Origin: a virus | Direction: 5' to 3' (one strand) | Virus record (IMG/VR): IMGVR_UViG_3300028802_000057 | Coordinates: 1-23,403 of that record | DNA: 23,403 nucleotides | Part shown: one piece after another, positions 1 to 6,530 of the stretch | How the letters are laid out: each line of letters begins with the position of its first letter | Numbering within the stretch: the stretch's first letter is position 1 | Position numbers and translations under genes: made by a program | Notes under the pieces: model-generated | Databases searched by the model: none | The model's input: only the letters and a program-made list of their open reading frames with translations | What the model was told of the DNA's origin: nothing

Positions 1-1343
1 CACTCGCGATTCCAATCAGCGGCCTTGATGTACACCTGACCGGCCTGCACCTGCGCGGCATACGGCTCGGCGCGCGCTTCCTTCGAGCCGGTCACCTTGT
101 CGAGGAAGACCGAGTAGCCCTTGAAGCGGCGGGCTGAGGCTTCGGCGCTTTCCTTCCCGCCGCTCCCCGGCTCCTGCTCGATCCAGAGCTGGTAGCTGCG
201 ACACAGCTGCTTGTCGATCTCGGCGGCCTGCATGATGCGGCGCTCGCGTTCGAGCGATGCCCACTGGCCACGCACCACGTCCTCGATGATGGTGGTGCCG
301 TCCTTCATGTCGTGCGCCAGGACCGCTGCGGTGTATGCGCCGCCGTCCTCGGTGCCTGCCTTGTCAACGTAGCGCACGCTGCGGCGGACTTCCTTGCGGT
401 TGATGCTGGTGACCACACCGATGCGCTCGATGGGAAACATGTCGCCACCGGCAGCGATGGGATGCTGCTGGTAGATGCTCTCCCACCCGGACACGGTCAG
501 CGTCTTGCGGCGCGCGTTGAGGAATTCGAGCGACTTCAACTCTGGAAACAGCGGCTCGCCCTTCTTGCGGTGCCGCTCGTCATGCTCGGCGATGGCCGGA
601 TAGCGCAGCACGCGCGTGTTGGGGAAGTGTTCGAGCCAGCGCCCGGTAGGATCGTCCAGGTGCCAACGCGTCATGATCATCACGAGGCCCGCGTGGTCGC
701 TGAAGCGCCCGAAGAAGTCATCGGTGAGCCACGACCACGTCTTGTCCCGTACGGTTTTGCTCTGCGCCTCGGCGCGGCCCTTGATCGGATCGTCGATCAC
801 CCCGAGGTCGAGGCCCTGGCCGTTGATCTGGCCCATGACGGTGGTGTTGCGGAAGCTGCCTTCACAGCCGACGTACTCCAGGAGCGAGCTGTTGCGTATC
901 CAGCGGCCATGATCGGTCGAGACGTTCGTCTCGTTGATCTTGGTGCCTTCGAACACCCGGCGGTAGCGCGGGTTCTCGAACAGCCGCTGCAGCGTGAGGT
1001 TGACGCGCACGCCCAGCTCTTCCGAGAAGCTACCGAAGATCGTCTTCAGGTTCGGGTTCAGCCCGGCCACCCACGCGACGAAGTCGATCATCTGCTCGGT
1101 CTTGCCGTGCTGCGGTGGGGCCTGCAGCACCAGGGCGGGTCGCTTGCCTGCGTTGAGGTCGAGCCAGAAGCGCTGCAGCTGCCGGGCCACGTCACGCTGC
1201 CACCATGCATCGATCAAATTCGGACGAATTATCCGGCGAAACGCCATGAAGCTTTCGCGCGCGTACGCCTCGGCTAGCGCGTCGAGCGCGACGACCTCGG
1301 TCCCCTTCTTGAGGGTGGTCTTCTCAGGCGCGAGCTGCACCAT
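1..1343 (-). CDS. terL: Phage terminase large subunit (TerL), C-terminus cut by window edge
   Basis: This is the motor and nuclease that packages phage DNA into proheads. I translated the minus strand from the ATG at 1343; 447 residues are visible and the frame is open to the edge. The ATPase domain has Walker A APPQHGKT (residues 75-82), a Walker B-like LGVIDDP (180-186) and MIMTRWH (222-228). The C-terminal nuclease half begins at about 324 with RYVDKAGTEDGG and has the acidic motif WIEQEPGSGGK (387-397), then TGSKEARAEPYAAQ, a run typical of the psiM2_ORF9-type terminase C-terminal family. The remaining nuclease residues lie outside the window. The start overlaps the upstream 78-residue gene by 20 bases. 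Family is certain from the motifs; the packaging mechanism (cos or headful) cannot be read. Confidence 0.95.
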   Translation of the reverse strand, partial: MVQLAPEKTTLKKGTEVVALDALAEAYARESFMAFRRIIRPNLIDAWWQRDVARQLQRFWLDLNAGKRPALVLQAPPQHGKTEQMIDFVAWVAGLNPNLKTIFGSFSEELGVRVNLTLQRLFENPRYRRVFEGTKINETNVSTDHGRWIRNSSLLEYVGCEGSFRNTTVMGQINGQGLDLGVIDDPIKGRAEAQSKTVRDKTWSWLTDDFFGRFSDHAGLVMIMTRWHLDDPTGRWLEHFPNTRVLRYPAIAEHDERHRKKGEPLFPELKSLEFLNARRKTLTVSGWESIYQQHPIAAGGDMFPIERIGVVTSINRKEVRRSVRYVDKAGTEDGGAYTAAVLAHDMKDGTTIIEDVVRGQWASLERERRIMQAAEIDKQLCRSYQLWIEQEPGSGGKESAEASARRFKGYSVFLDKVTGSKEARAEPYAAQVQAGQVYIKAADWNRE

Positions 1344-1560
1344 CGGGTGGGTCCGGCAATGGTGTGGCGTCGGCCTCTTCAAAGGCCTTGTCGATCACGT
1401 CCTCGGGGATGGCGCAGTCCCGGACCAGGATGGTGGTGGCCTGCTCCCTGGTGATCCTGCCCAGCTTGTAGCGCAGGATGGTGCGGTCAGCCTCGGCCAG
1501 CTGACTGGCGAGTGGGTGCCGCTCACTCTTTGGCTGGCTCATCATTGGGTGCTGGCTCAT
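1324..1560 (-). CDS. Small hypothetical protein between terminase genes
   Basis: A 78-residue acidic protein of unknown function. It lies between the terminase small-like gene, whose end it overlaps by 38 bases, and TerL, whose start it overlaps by 20 bases. The middle (LAEADRTILRYKLGRITREQATTILVRDCAIPEDVIDKAFEEAD region) looks like two or three helices and the tail is proline-rich. Three possible ATG starts lie close together (1560, 1545, 1542) and none has a clear Shine-Dalgarno sequence, so translation is probably coupled to the upstream gene. The conserved position suggests a packaging accessory role, but this is inference from context only. Confidence 0.65.
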   Translation of the reverse strand: MSQHPMMSQPKSERHPLASQLAEADRTILRYKLGRITREQATTILVRDCAIPEDVIDKAFEEADATPLPDPPDGAARA

Positions 1561-1969
1561 CGTCGATCTCTACCATATCGGCCTCTTCAATGGAGCCGTT
1601 CAGCACATTGGCGACCAGCTCCATGGTGATGCCCCGGCTCTCCAGCTCGCGGCGCACCTCGGTCACGGTCTTGTAGGTCACCTCCACCACATCGTCGTGC
1701 TGGCTCTCGACCTGCAGCGGGATGACGGCGCGCACCAGGGTGGCGAAGGTGCGGATGTCTTCCCTGGCCAGCCTGCGCATGAAGCCAACCATTTTGCCTT
1801 TGCCTTCACCGTCGGAGCCTTCCAGCTCGACCGCCATGATGATCGCTTCCTTCAGCATGCGGGGCATCTTGTTGCCCCGTCCCTTGCTGCGGCCTCCGGT
1901 TTTCTGTTTGCCCTTACCAAAGCCGGGTGGCCGTGGCAGTGCGGGGAATTGTGTGACGTTGTCGGCCAT
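1523..1969 (-). CDS. Probable terminase small subunit-like protein
   Basis: A 148-residue protein just upstream of TerL. The N-terminus is basic and glycine-rich (GRSKGRGNKMPRMLKEAI, residues 27-44), followed by a helical part (GFMRRLAREDIRTFATLVRAVIPLQVES) and an acidic tail. This layout, with a basic GRxKGxxNK segment, a helix and a phrase close to FAxLxxxVxPLQV, is common in phage proteins encoded next to psiM2_ORF9-type terminases and usually called putative small subunits. The DNA-recognition role is inferred from position and charge, not from a classical HTH. A sigma70-like promoter at 1986-2012 would start transcription only about ten bases before the ATG, giving a very short leader; no good ribosome-binding site is visible. 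Confidence 0.6.
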   Translation of the reverse strand: MADNVTQFPALPRPPGFGKGKQKTGGRSKGRGNKMPRMLKEAIIMAVELEGSDGEGKGKMVGFMRRLAREDIRTFATLVRAVIPLQVESQHDDVVEVTYKTVTEVRRELESRGITMELVANVLNGSIEEADMVEIDDEPAPNDEPAKE

Positions 1970-1985
1970 TTGTCTAATTCGCTCT

Positions 1986-2012
1986 ATTATAGAATGGGGA
2001 CTCGCAGCTCAA
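1986..2012 (-). promoter_or_regulatory. Sigma70-like promoter for the terminase genes
   Basis: Read on the minus strand, the -10 box is a perfect TATAAT (1986-1991). Upstream lies TTGAGC (2007-2012, 15-base spacer) or TTTGAG (2008-2013, 16-base spacer). A GAGTC sequence (GANTC class) at 1999-2003 lies between the boxes. The promoter sits in the 109-base gap between the NusG-like gene and the terminase small-like gene, so packaging genes can be transcribed separately from the NusG-like gene. Confidence 0.6.
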
Positions 2013-2078
2013 ACTACCGGATGGCCACGAGGTGCGCGTGCAAAACGCGACCACGCTCAGCTGCGCACATGCTCAGCT

Positions 2079-2546
2079 CTACTGGAGCAAGCCTGACGCT
2101 AATTCGACGCGGCCCAGCGATCCGATCAGAACGATCTCGCGTTGGTGCTGTGTCATGCCTTGGTAGAGTCCTTTCGCGCCGCGAAATAGACCGCTGGCCA
2201 CGTGTACCTCTTGACCGATCTTGAAGCGGTGCTTCGGCAGCACGATGAATCCATTGCGCTCTTGTGTGCGCATTGTTGGCACGAAGTGGTCTGGCAAGCG
2301 CGCTGGCAGCTCACCGTTGAGCAGGACGCGCGAGACGCCGATGGTGTTGAACAGTTGGTGCCACTGATGCGTGACCCAGACAAAGATGTAGCGCGGGAAT
2401 AACCATCGCGACAGCTTCACGCGGTGTCCGCGTATGCGGCGCACGAACTGCTCGCGTGGTGCGTAGGTTTCGAAGCCCTGGAATTGCATGTGCCAGAGCG
2501 CGCGACGCTCGGCAGCTGGGTGCGACTGAACGACGGCCCAAAACAA
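2079..2546 (-). CDS. NusG/RfaH-like transcription elongation factor
   Basis: A 155-residue protein with the two-domain NusG plan. Residues 1-95 form the NGN-type domain that binds RNA polymerase (FWAVVQSHPAAERRALWHMQFQGFETYAP, then PRYIFVWV and a GVSRVL segment). Residues about 108-150 form a KOW domain (GQEVHVASGLFRGAKGLYQG). Length and the Y-P-shifted N-terminus match the RfaH/NusG paralogue group more than housekeeping NusG, which is longer. The start is TTG at 2546, chosen because GGGGAGAG lies six bases upstream and no in-frame ATG precedes it. It is the first gene of the packaging-side minus block, so a role in antitermination of a long late operon is plausible but inferred. Confidence 0.85.
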   Translation of the reverse strand: MFWAVVQSHPAAERRALWHMQFQGFETYAPREQFVRRIRGHRVKLSRWLFPRYIFVWVTHQWHQLFNTIGVSRVLLNGELPARLPDHFVPTMRTQERNGFIVLPKHRFKIGQEVHVASGLFRGAKGLYQGMTQHQREIVLIGSLGRVELASGLLQ

Positions 2547-2702
2547 GCGGCTCTCCCCTGGCGCACTGAGTCGGCTTGCGAACCTTGGGGGTGATTTTCG
2601 CGCGCCGTCAATTGCTCAGTTTGCGTAGGCCAATCAGCTGGCACGAACGTGCAGATACCAGCTGCGAACCGCGCTATTCGCCTGGGTGCATGGCCTAAGT
2701 GA

Positions 2703-2743
2703 TTGATATTACAGGCGAACTTAATTTACAAACACCTATTGCG
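2703..2743 (+). promoter_or_regulatory. Promoter-like patch with the shared ACCTATTGCG motif
   Basis: TTGATA (2703-2708) and TACAAA (2727-2732), 18 bases apart, form a weak sigma70-like pair pointing at the plus operon. Overlapping it, the 19 bases at 2725-2743 match 16 of 19 bases at 16939-16957, the other divergent region, with the core ACCTATTGCG identical. The shared motif in two divergent control regions suggests a phage operator or promoter element; which of these it is cannot be told from sequence. Confidence 0.4.
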
Positions 2744-2995
2744 ACCCAGGCGTTTCGAGCGCATATTATGGGCTGTTTCGTTGTTTCTCTTTCGACCCTT
2801 CCGCTAGCGAGTTTGAGGCGGTCATCGCCTCCGGGAGCCACCTAAAAGCCCCAGCCACCGGCCCCGTCACCTGATCGACGCGGAGCCAGCCAAGCCAGGG
2901 GATCGGTGGGGGGCCAATAGAATGGCCGAGTCGAACGGACCTTCCCCGCCAGCGGACACGTTGCCCGCCGAACGGAAAGGAAGCTGCAGCCACAT

Positions 2996-3031
2996 CCTGG
3001 CAAACGCGCAAAGTACAAGTCACGCGCCAGG
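2996..3031. repeat. Hairpin 1 of a tandem hairpin series
   Basis: Inverted repeat CCTGGC (2996-3001) and GCCAGG (3026-3031), extended outward by CTGCAG-containing arms (around 2984-2991 and 3035-3042) across a small internal loop. The weakest but one of the five hairpins in this series. Confidence 0.45.
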
Positions 3032-3066
3032 GAAAGCTGCAGTCACCCAACACGACGCAAGTCGAT

Positions 3067-3103
3067 CTCGAACATCTGAGCCAGTGGCGATGACGATGTT
3101 GAG
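3067..3103. repeat. Hairpin 2 of a tandem hairpin series
   Basis: AACATC (3071-3076) pairs with GATGTT (3095-3100), and CTC (3067-3069) with GAG (3101-3103) past a bulged G. The loop is 18 bases. Short stem, so significance rests mainly on its place in the series. Confidence 0.4.
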
Positions 3104-3143
3104 GAGGTCAGGACGGCGGCGCGGCAACTGGGTCTATCAATTC

Positions 3144-3213
3144 GAGAAAGCGCTGCGCGTAACCAGGACAACGCAGTTTGCACAGTCAGCCTGCATCGCG
3201 CGGCGCTCTTCTC
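3144..3213. repeat. Hairpin 3 of a tandem hairpin series
   Basis: Imperfect inverted repeat: GAGAAAGCGCTGCGCG (3144-3159) pairs with the complement at 3197-3213, with one bulge and one wobble pair. The loop is 37 bases. A CT-rich tract at 3207-3220 follows the second arm. Confidence 0.5.
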
Positions 3214-3218
3214 TCTCT

Positions 3219-3349
3219 CTTGCTGTTACGTCACGGCGCGGCATCTCGGATAGATGCAGCCGCTCTAGCGTTTCTTCGGCGCATGTCACGGTGCAAATCC
3301 TCACACGACGGGGCTGATCAGTCCGGTCGCGTCGTGACGCAACAGCAAG
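3219..3349. repeat. Hairpin 4: 22-base inverted repeat around a smaller hairpin
   Basis: Arms 3219-3240 and 3328-3349 are complementary at 20 of 22 positions; both mismatches are compatible with G-U or A-C wobble in RNA. The 87-base interior begins with a small hairpin, GCATCT-CGGAT-AGATGC (3241-3257). Two bases separate this element from the next hairpin. Confidence 0.65.
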
Positions 3350-3351
3350 AC

Positions 3352-3458
3352 GAACACTGCGATGCGGTGCGAGCGAGCTTCTCTCCGTCAAGATCGATGA
3401 CACACAGAGCAACGTGATCTTCGACGCGACATGGTCGCCTCACCGCATCGCAGTGTTC
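3352..3458. repeat. Hairpin 5: perfect 18-base inverted repeat
   Basis: GAACACTGCGATGCGGTG (3352-3369) has its exact complement at 3441-3458, with a 71-base interior. Inside, 3386-3395 pairs with 3416-3426 (ten pairs, one bulged G), making a long nested structure. It ends about 30 bases before the first gene of the plus operon, so it would lie in that transcript's leader if transcription begins upstream. Confidence 0.75.
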
Positions 3459-3489
3459 ATTCCGAACACACAACCGGAGTTACCAACCC

Positions 3490-3750
3490 ATGAAAATCAA
3501 AATCAACTGGCTCAACGAGAACCCCGGCGCGACGCCGGACGAGCGCGGCTACTGGATGTCAACGGAGCGGCGCTTCAGCATCAGTCCGCGCTACCGCCAC
3601 ACGGTCTATCCCGACAGCTACATGCTGGATGACCGCAACAGCATCGACAACAAGCAGACCTACAACACGGTCCGCGAAGCGAAGCAGGCGGCGCTCGACA
3701 TCGTCACCCGCGAGCTGGCGAACGAGCTTGGCCACATCAACGAACCCTAA
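3490..3750 (+). CDS. Hypothetical protein, first gene of the plus operon
   Basis: An 86-residue protein of unknown function. It starts at ATG 3490 with GGAG ten bases upstream. The sequence is mixed and soluble, with an aromatic/basic stretch (RRFSISPRYRHTVYPDSY) followed by a predicted helix (TVREAKQAALDIVTRELANELG). It has no signal or membrane segment. It is followed after 16 bases by another small gene of similar design (short N-terminal strands then a helical tail), so both are probably small phage accessory proteins made early in infection. Confidence 0.65.
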   Translation: MKIKINWLNENPGATPDERGYWMSTERRFSISPRYRHTVYPDSYMLDDRNSIDNKQTYNTVREAKQAALDIVTRELANELGHINEP

Positions 3751-3766
3751 CCAACAAGGAGCTACC

Positions 3767-3964
3767 ATGACGACCAACGACAAATTCCAGGCAGAGCAAG
3801 ACCCGAGCCGCAAGAACGGCTGGCGCATCGTGCGCGTCGAAGACGGCGAGCGCGTGCCGCTAAGTCAGCGGTTCAACAAAGAGCAGACGGCCCGCCAGCG
3901 CGCGTACGATCTGACGGTTGGCTACGAACACCGCCGCCATCGCTCGATCTATCTCGGCGACTGA
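3767..3964 (+). CDS. Hypothetical protein
   Basis: A 65-residue protein of unknown function. I chose ATG 3767 rather than an in-frame start at 3629, because 3767 has AAGGAG at the right distance and the longer version would overlap the previous gene by 120 bases. The sequence contains NGWRIVRVEDGERVPLSQRF, a short strand-turn-strand pattern, then a helix and an arginine/histidine-rich end. A GC hairpin (3978-3998) follows the stop codon. Confidence 0.65.
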   Translation: MTTNDKFQAEQDPSRKNGWRIVRVEDGERVPLSQRFNKEQTARQRAYDLTVGYEHRRHRSIYLGD

Positions 3965-3977
3965 GATGTTTCGCAAG

Positions 3978-3998
3978 CGCGCCGCTTCGTGCGGCGCG
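3978..3998 (+). promoter_or_regulatory. Intercistronic GC hairpin
   Basis: CGCGCCGC (3978-3985) and GCGGCGCG (3991-3998) form a perfect 8-pair stem with loop TTCGT. There is no T tract, so it is not a typical intrinsic terminator. It is one of a series of such stems before AAGGAG-type sites in this operon and may protect or process mRNA. Confidence 0.55.
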
Positions 3999-4037
3999 TC
4001 TCGAAGCACCAACGCTTCATCACCAAGGGAGCTAACA

Positions 4038-4274
4038 ATGTCTTTCTTCCTGAGCATCAAGGACGACAACGTCGTCATCACCCGCAACCACGGCGACGCG
4101 CTCGTCGTCGTCAGTAGCGTCGCAATGTTTCACCAGTACGTCGCGGGCATCGCGGCGGCGACCGGCGAGAAGATCGAGGACGTGCCGGTCTATGCATCGT
4201 CTTCGATGGATTTCCCCGAGGAGTTCACCGACAACCCCGACACCATCAAGCTGGCACGCGCGCTGCGTGCCTGA
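4038..4274 (+). CDS. Hypothetical protein
   Basis: A 78-residue acidic protein of unknown function. ATG 4038 was chosen because AAGGGAG lies seven bases upstream; an in-frame start at 3918 would run back into the previous gene. The N-terminal part looks like alternating strands (FFLSIKDDNVVITRNHGDALVVVSS) followed by a helix and a loop. No motif is recognised. It is the last gene before the structured 185-base gap that precedes the AAA+ ATPase cassette. Confidence 0.65.
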   Translation: MSFFLSIKDDNVVITRNHGDALVVVSSVAMFHQYVAGIAAATGEKIEDVPVYASSSMDFPEEFTDNPDTIKLARALRA

Positions 4275-4283
4275 TCATCACTA

Positions 4284-4418
4284 TCCAGTCCGGCGTAAGA
4301 GCCGCCCCCAAGAGACGCGCGAACTTGAAGCGAATATCGGGCGATGCCCGACGCGGGGAATAAGGGCGAACGTAGCGTGGCAGCCTCTGCAGGCGAACGA
4401 CCACTGTTACGGACTGGA
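4284..4418 (+). ncRNA. Possible structured RNA element between genes
   Basis: The 185-base gap at 4275-4459 has no gene. TCCAGTCCG (4284-4292) and CGGACTGGA (4410-4418) are perfect complements and would close the whole segment. Inside is a stable hairpin TCGGGC-GAT-GCCCGA (4337-4351) and G/C-rich runs that can pair further. The closing stem ends about 30 bases before the ribosome-binding site of the ATPase gene. It could be a leader structure, a processed small RNA or chance; I match it to no known family. Confidence 0.35.
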
Positions 4419-4459
4419 GCAGACATCATCAACCCGACCATCACGAAGGAGCATTTACG

Positions 4460-5503
4460 ATGGCACCCCTCACTAGCTTCAAAGAACACAGCTGCACCAT
4501 TGCCGAGGCCGCGATCCTGCTTCGGCTACTCACCGACGCCAACGACCCCGTCATGCTGTGGGGTCCTCCTGGCGTCGGCAAGTCGGACATCGTGCATCAG
4601 CTCGGTGTCGAGACTGACCGCAAGGTGATCGAGTTTCGTACCAACATCCGCGAACCAGTTGACGTGCGCGGGGTGCCGGTCCCCGATCCGAACACCGGCA
4701 CCACGCGCTGGTACGTCCCGGACGAGCTGCCGAACGTCAAGCGCGACGGCGAGCGTGGCATCCTCTTCATCGACGAGATCAACTCTGGCTCTTTGCAGAT
4801 GATGGCCGTGATGTTCGGCCTCGTGCTGGACCGCAAGGTCGGTGAGTACGTCCTCCCCGATGGCTGGGTGATCGTCGCTGCGGGCAACCGCGTCGGTGAT
4901 CGCGCGGCAGCGCAGCGGATGCCAACCGCGCTGCGTAACAGGTTCGCTCACGTTCACGTCCATTCCGCCATCGACCCGTGGTGCGACTGGGCGACCAAGA
5001 CCGGCATCGCGCCCGAGCTGGTTGCGTTTCACCGCTTCCGTCGCGGTGAGAACAACGGCGAAGGCCTGTTGCACGTCATGCCGAAAGGCGACGAGAACGC
5101 GTTTGCGACCCCACGGTCCTGGACGCGCTGCAGCAAGTACGTGAACGCGCCGAAGGCACATCGCCTGCGGCTGTTCGCGGCGCACGTCGGCGACACCTAC
5201 GCTGCGGAGCTGGACGGCTTCATCGACCTCTATCACAGCATCGGCTCGCTGGAAGAGATCGTGAAGCACCCGACCACGGCGAAGCTGCCGAGCGAGTCCT
5301 CGATACGTTACGCGGTCTGCACCGGGCTTGCCCGGCTCGCGAACAAGAAGACGTTCGCCAACATCGTCACCTACGCGGAGCGCTTGCCCCGCGAGTCACA
5401 GATACTCGTCGTCCACGATGCGACGCATCGCGACGAGACGCTGAAGAACACCTCAGTCTACGGCGACTGGGCGGTGAAGAACCAAGACCTCATCCTTCAG
5501 TGA
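4460..5503 (+). CDS. MoxR/CobS-like AAA+ ATPase
   Basis: A 347-residue ATPase of the MoxR group, hexameric chaperone-like machines that usually act together with a VWA-domain protein on a client. Visible motifs: Walker A GPPGVGKS (35-42), Walker B ILFIDE (101-106), sensor 1 asparagine in AAGNR (140-144), and an arginine-finger region TALRNRF (157-163). The C-terminal third is helical. It starts at ATG 4460 with GAAGGAG upstream. Two genes downstream lies an HExxH-VWA protein, the usual partner type, with a DUF3150-like gene between. CobS, the cobaltochelatase subunit, is the closest well-known relative, but nothing else here points to cobalamin synthesis, so I do not name it cobS. Confidence 0.88.
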   Translation: MAPLTSFKEHSCTIAEAAILLRLLTDANDPVMLWGPPGVGKSDIVHQLGVETDRKVIEFRTNIREPVDVRGVPVPDPNTGTTRWYVPDELPNVKRDGERGILFIDEINSGSLQMMAVMFGLVLDRKVGEYVLPDGWVIVAAGNRVGDRAAAQRMPTALRNRFAHVHVHSAIDPWCDWATKTGIAPELVAFHRFRRGENNGEGLLHVMPKGDENAFATPRSWTRCSKYVNAPKAHRLRLFAAHVGDTYAAELDGFIDLYHSIGSLEEIVKHPTTAKLPSESSIRYAVCTGLARLANKKTFANIVTYAERLPRESQILVVHDATHRDETLKNTSVYGDWAVKNQDLILQ

Positions 5504-5510
5504 TCACTAC

Positions 5511-5534
5511 GGGCGGCGCGATCCCGCGTCGCCC
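5511..5534 (+). promoter_or_regulatory. Intercistronic GC hairpin
   Basis: GGGCGGCGCG (5511-5520) and CGCGTCGCCC (5525-5534) form a 10-pair stem with one G-T pair and loop ATCC. It lies between the ATPase stop codon and the AAAGGAGC site of the next gene. No T tract follows. Confidence 0.6.
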
Positions 5535-5560
5535 GATCATCCTTCAAAGGAGCCTCTACC

Positions 5561-6454
5561 ATGAACGCAGATATCAAGACCCCGCTCTCCCGCAAGGCCG
5601 TGCTTGTCTCGGTCAACATCAGCCAATGGACAGCTCGCAAGCTGGACAAGAAGGTGACCGAGGACACGAACGACCGGCACCACGCGCAGAAGGATGCAGG
5701 CCGGTACAACAAATTGTTGATCGACCCGGAGCATCTCGCCGAGCTGACCTCCCTGGTCAGTAAGGCGCGCAAGACGCACTACGCACTGACGCAGCCGTGG
5801 GTCGATGAAGGCCCCCGCATCCTGGCGAACGTGATGTACAGCAAGTTCGCCGACGAATTCCGCACGCTCAAGCGTGAGTTTGCGGATGCCGCCGACCGCT
5901 TCTGTGCGGCCTACCCGGTGTACATCGAGCAGCGCAAGCGCGCGCTGAACGGCATGTTCAACGAGTCGGACTACCCCAGCCCCGACGAGATCAGGTCCAA
6001 GTTCGACCTGGACTACGAGGTGACGCCGTTCCTCGAAGCTGCCGACTGGCGGTCAGACCTCGACGACGACATCGTCGCCGAGATTCGCGCCGACCTCGAA
6101 GCCAAGTCGGTCAACGTGGTCGATAACGCGATGAAGCACACCATCGCGCAGATCGTCGAGCGCGTCGGCAAGATGGCGACCAAGCTGGCCGAGTTCAAAC
6201 CCTCGGGCGGCAAGGGCGACCCGGCTGAGAACACCTTCAAGGACACGCTCGTGGAGAACGTCCGCGAGCTGGCCGAGGTGCTGCCAGCCTTCAACCTGAC
6301 CAACGACCCGAAGCTGACCGAGATCACAGAGCGCATCAAACGCGAGCTGTGCGTCGAGGACGCCAAGGCGTTGCGTAAGAACGATGGCGCACGCGCCGTC
6401 GTCGCTAAGTCTGCCGAGGAAATCGTCAACGCGGTTTCCGAATTGTTCGGCTGA
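5561..6454 (+). CDS. DUF3150-like protein, middle gene of the ATPase/VWA cassette
   Basis: A 297-residue, largely helical, charged protein. The N-terminal half (VLVSVNISQWTARKLDKKV, then a K-rich segment, TQPWVDEGPRIL at about 81-92, and DYPSPDEIRSKFD at about 136-148) resembles the DUF3150 family, which is found in phages between a CobS/MoxR-type ATPase and a VWA protein. No catalytic motif is known or visible. The start ATG 5561 has AAAGGAGC upstream. Its fixed place between the two partners suggests an adaptor or substrate-recognition role. The family call is from memory of the motif layout, so it is moderate. Confidence 0.6.
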   Translation: MNADIKTPLSRKAVLVSVNISQWTARKLDKKVTEDTNDRHHAQKDAGRYNKLLIDPEHLAELTSLVSKARKTHYALTQPWVDEGPRILANVMYSKFADEFRTLKREFADAADRFCAAYPVYIEQRKRALNGMFNESDYPSPDEIRSKFDLDYEVTPFLEAADWRSDLDDDIVAEIRADLEAKSVNVVDNAMKHTIAQIVERVGKMATKLAEFKPSGGKGDPAENTFKDTLVENVRELAEVLPAFNLTNDPKLTEITERIKRELCVEDAKALRKNDGARAVVAKSAEEIVNAVSELFG

Positions 6455-6466
6455 TCATCACTGCAG

Positions 6467-6488
6467 GGCGGCGCTCAGGCGCGCCGCC
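6467..6488 (+). promoter_or_regulatory. Intercistronic GC hairpin
   Basis: GGCGGCGC (6467-6474) and GCGCCGCC (6481-6488) form a perfect 8-pair stem with a six-base loop, between the DUF3150-like gene and the AGAGGAGC site of the VWA gene. Confidence 0.55.
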
Positions 6489-6530
6489 TCACAGTGCTGA
6501 GGCACTATCATCCACACAGAGGAGCAAACG

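Larger units (their letters stand above)
2547..3489. other. Gene-free divergent region with promoter-like patch and hairpins
   Basis: This 943-base stretch separates the minus packaging block from the plus operon. Open frames here (for example 2922-3317 plus and 3137-3412 minus) have no ribosome-binding site and protein-like composition is absent, so I do not call them. It holds an AT-rich patch at 2696-2770, a small hairpin at 2815-2831 (GAGGCG stem, loop GTCAT), and five larger hairpins in a row at 2996-3458, listed separately. It may contain a packaging site, a structured RNA or control elements. Confidence 0.6.

Noticed and set aside
312-1277. Long plus-strand open frame of 321 codons
   Set aside because: It is the opposite strand of TerL, which has clear ATPase and nuclease motifs; the frame has no ribosome-binding site or recognisable domain.
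2922-3412. Overlapping open frames on both strands in the hairpin region
   Set aside because: Serine/arginine-rich translations, no ribosome-binding sites, and the region is filled with inverted repeats.
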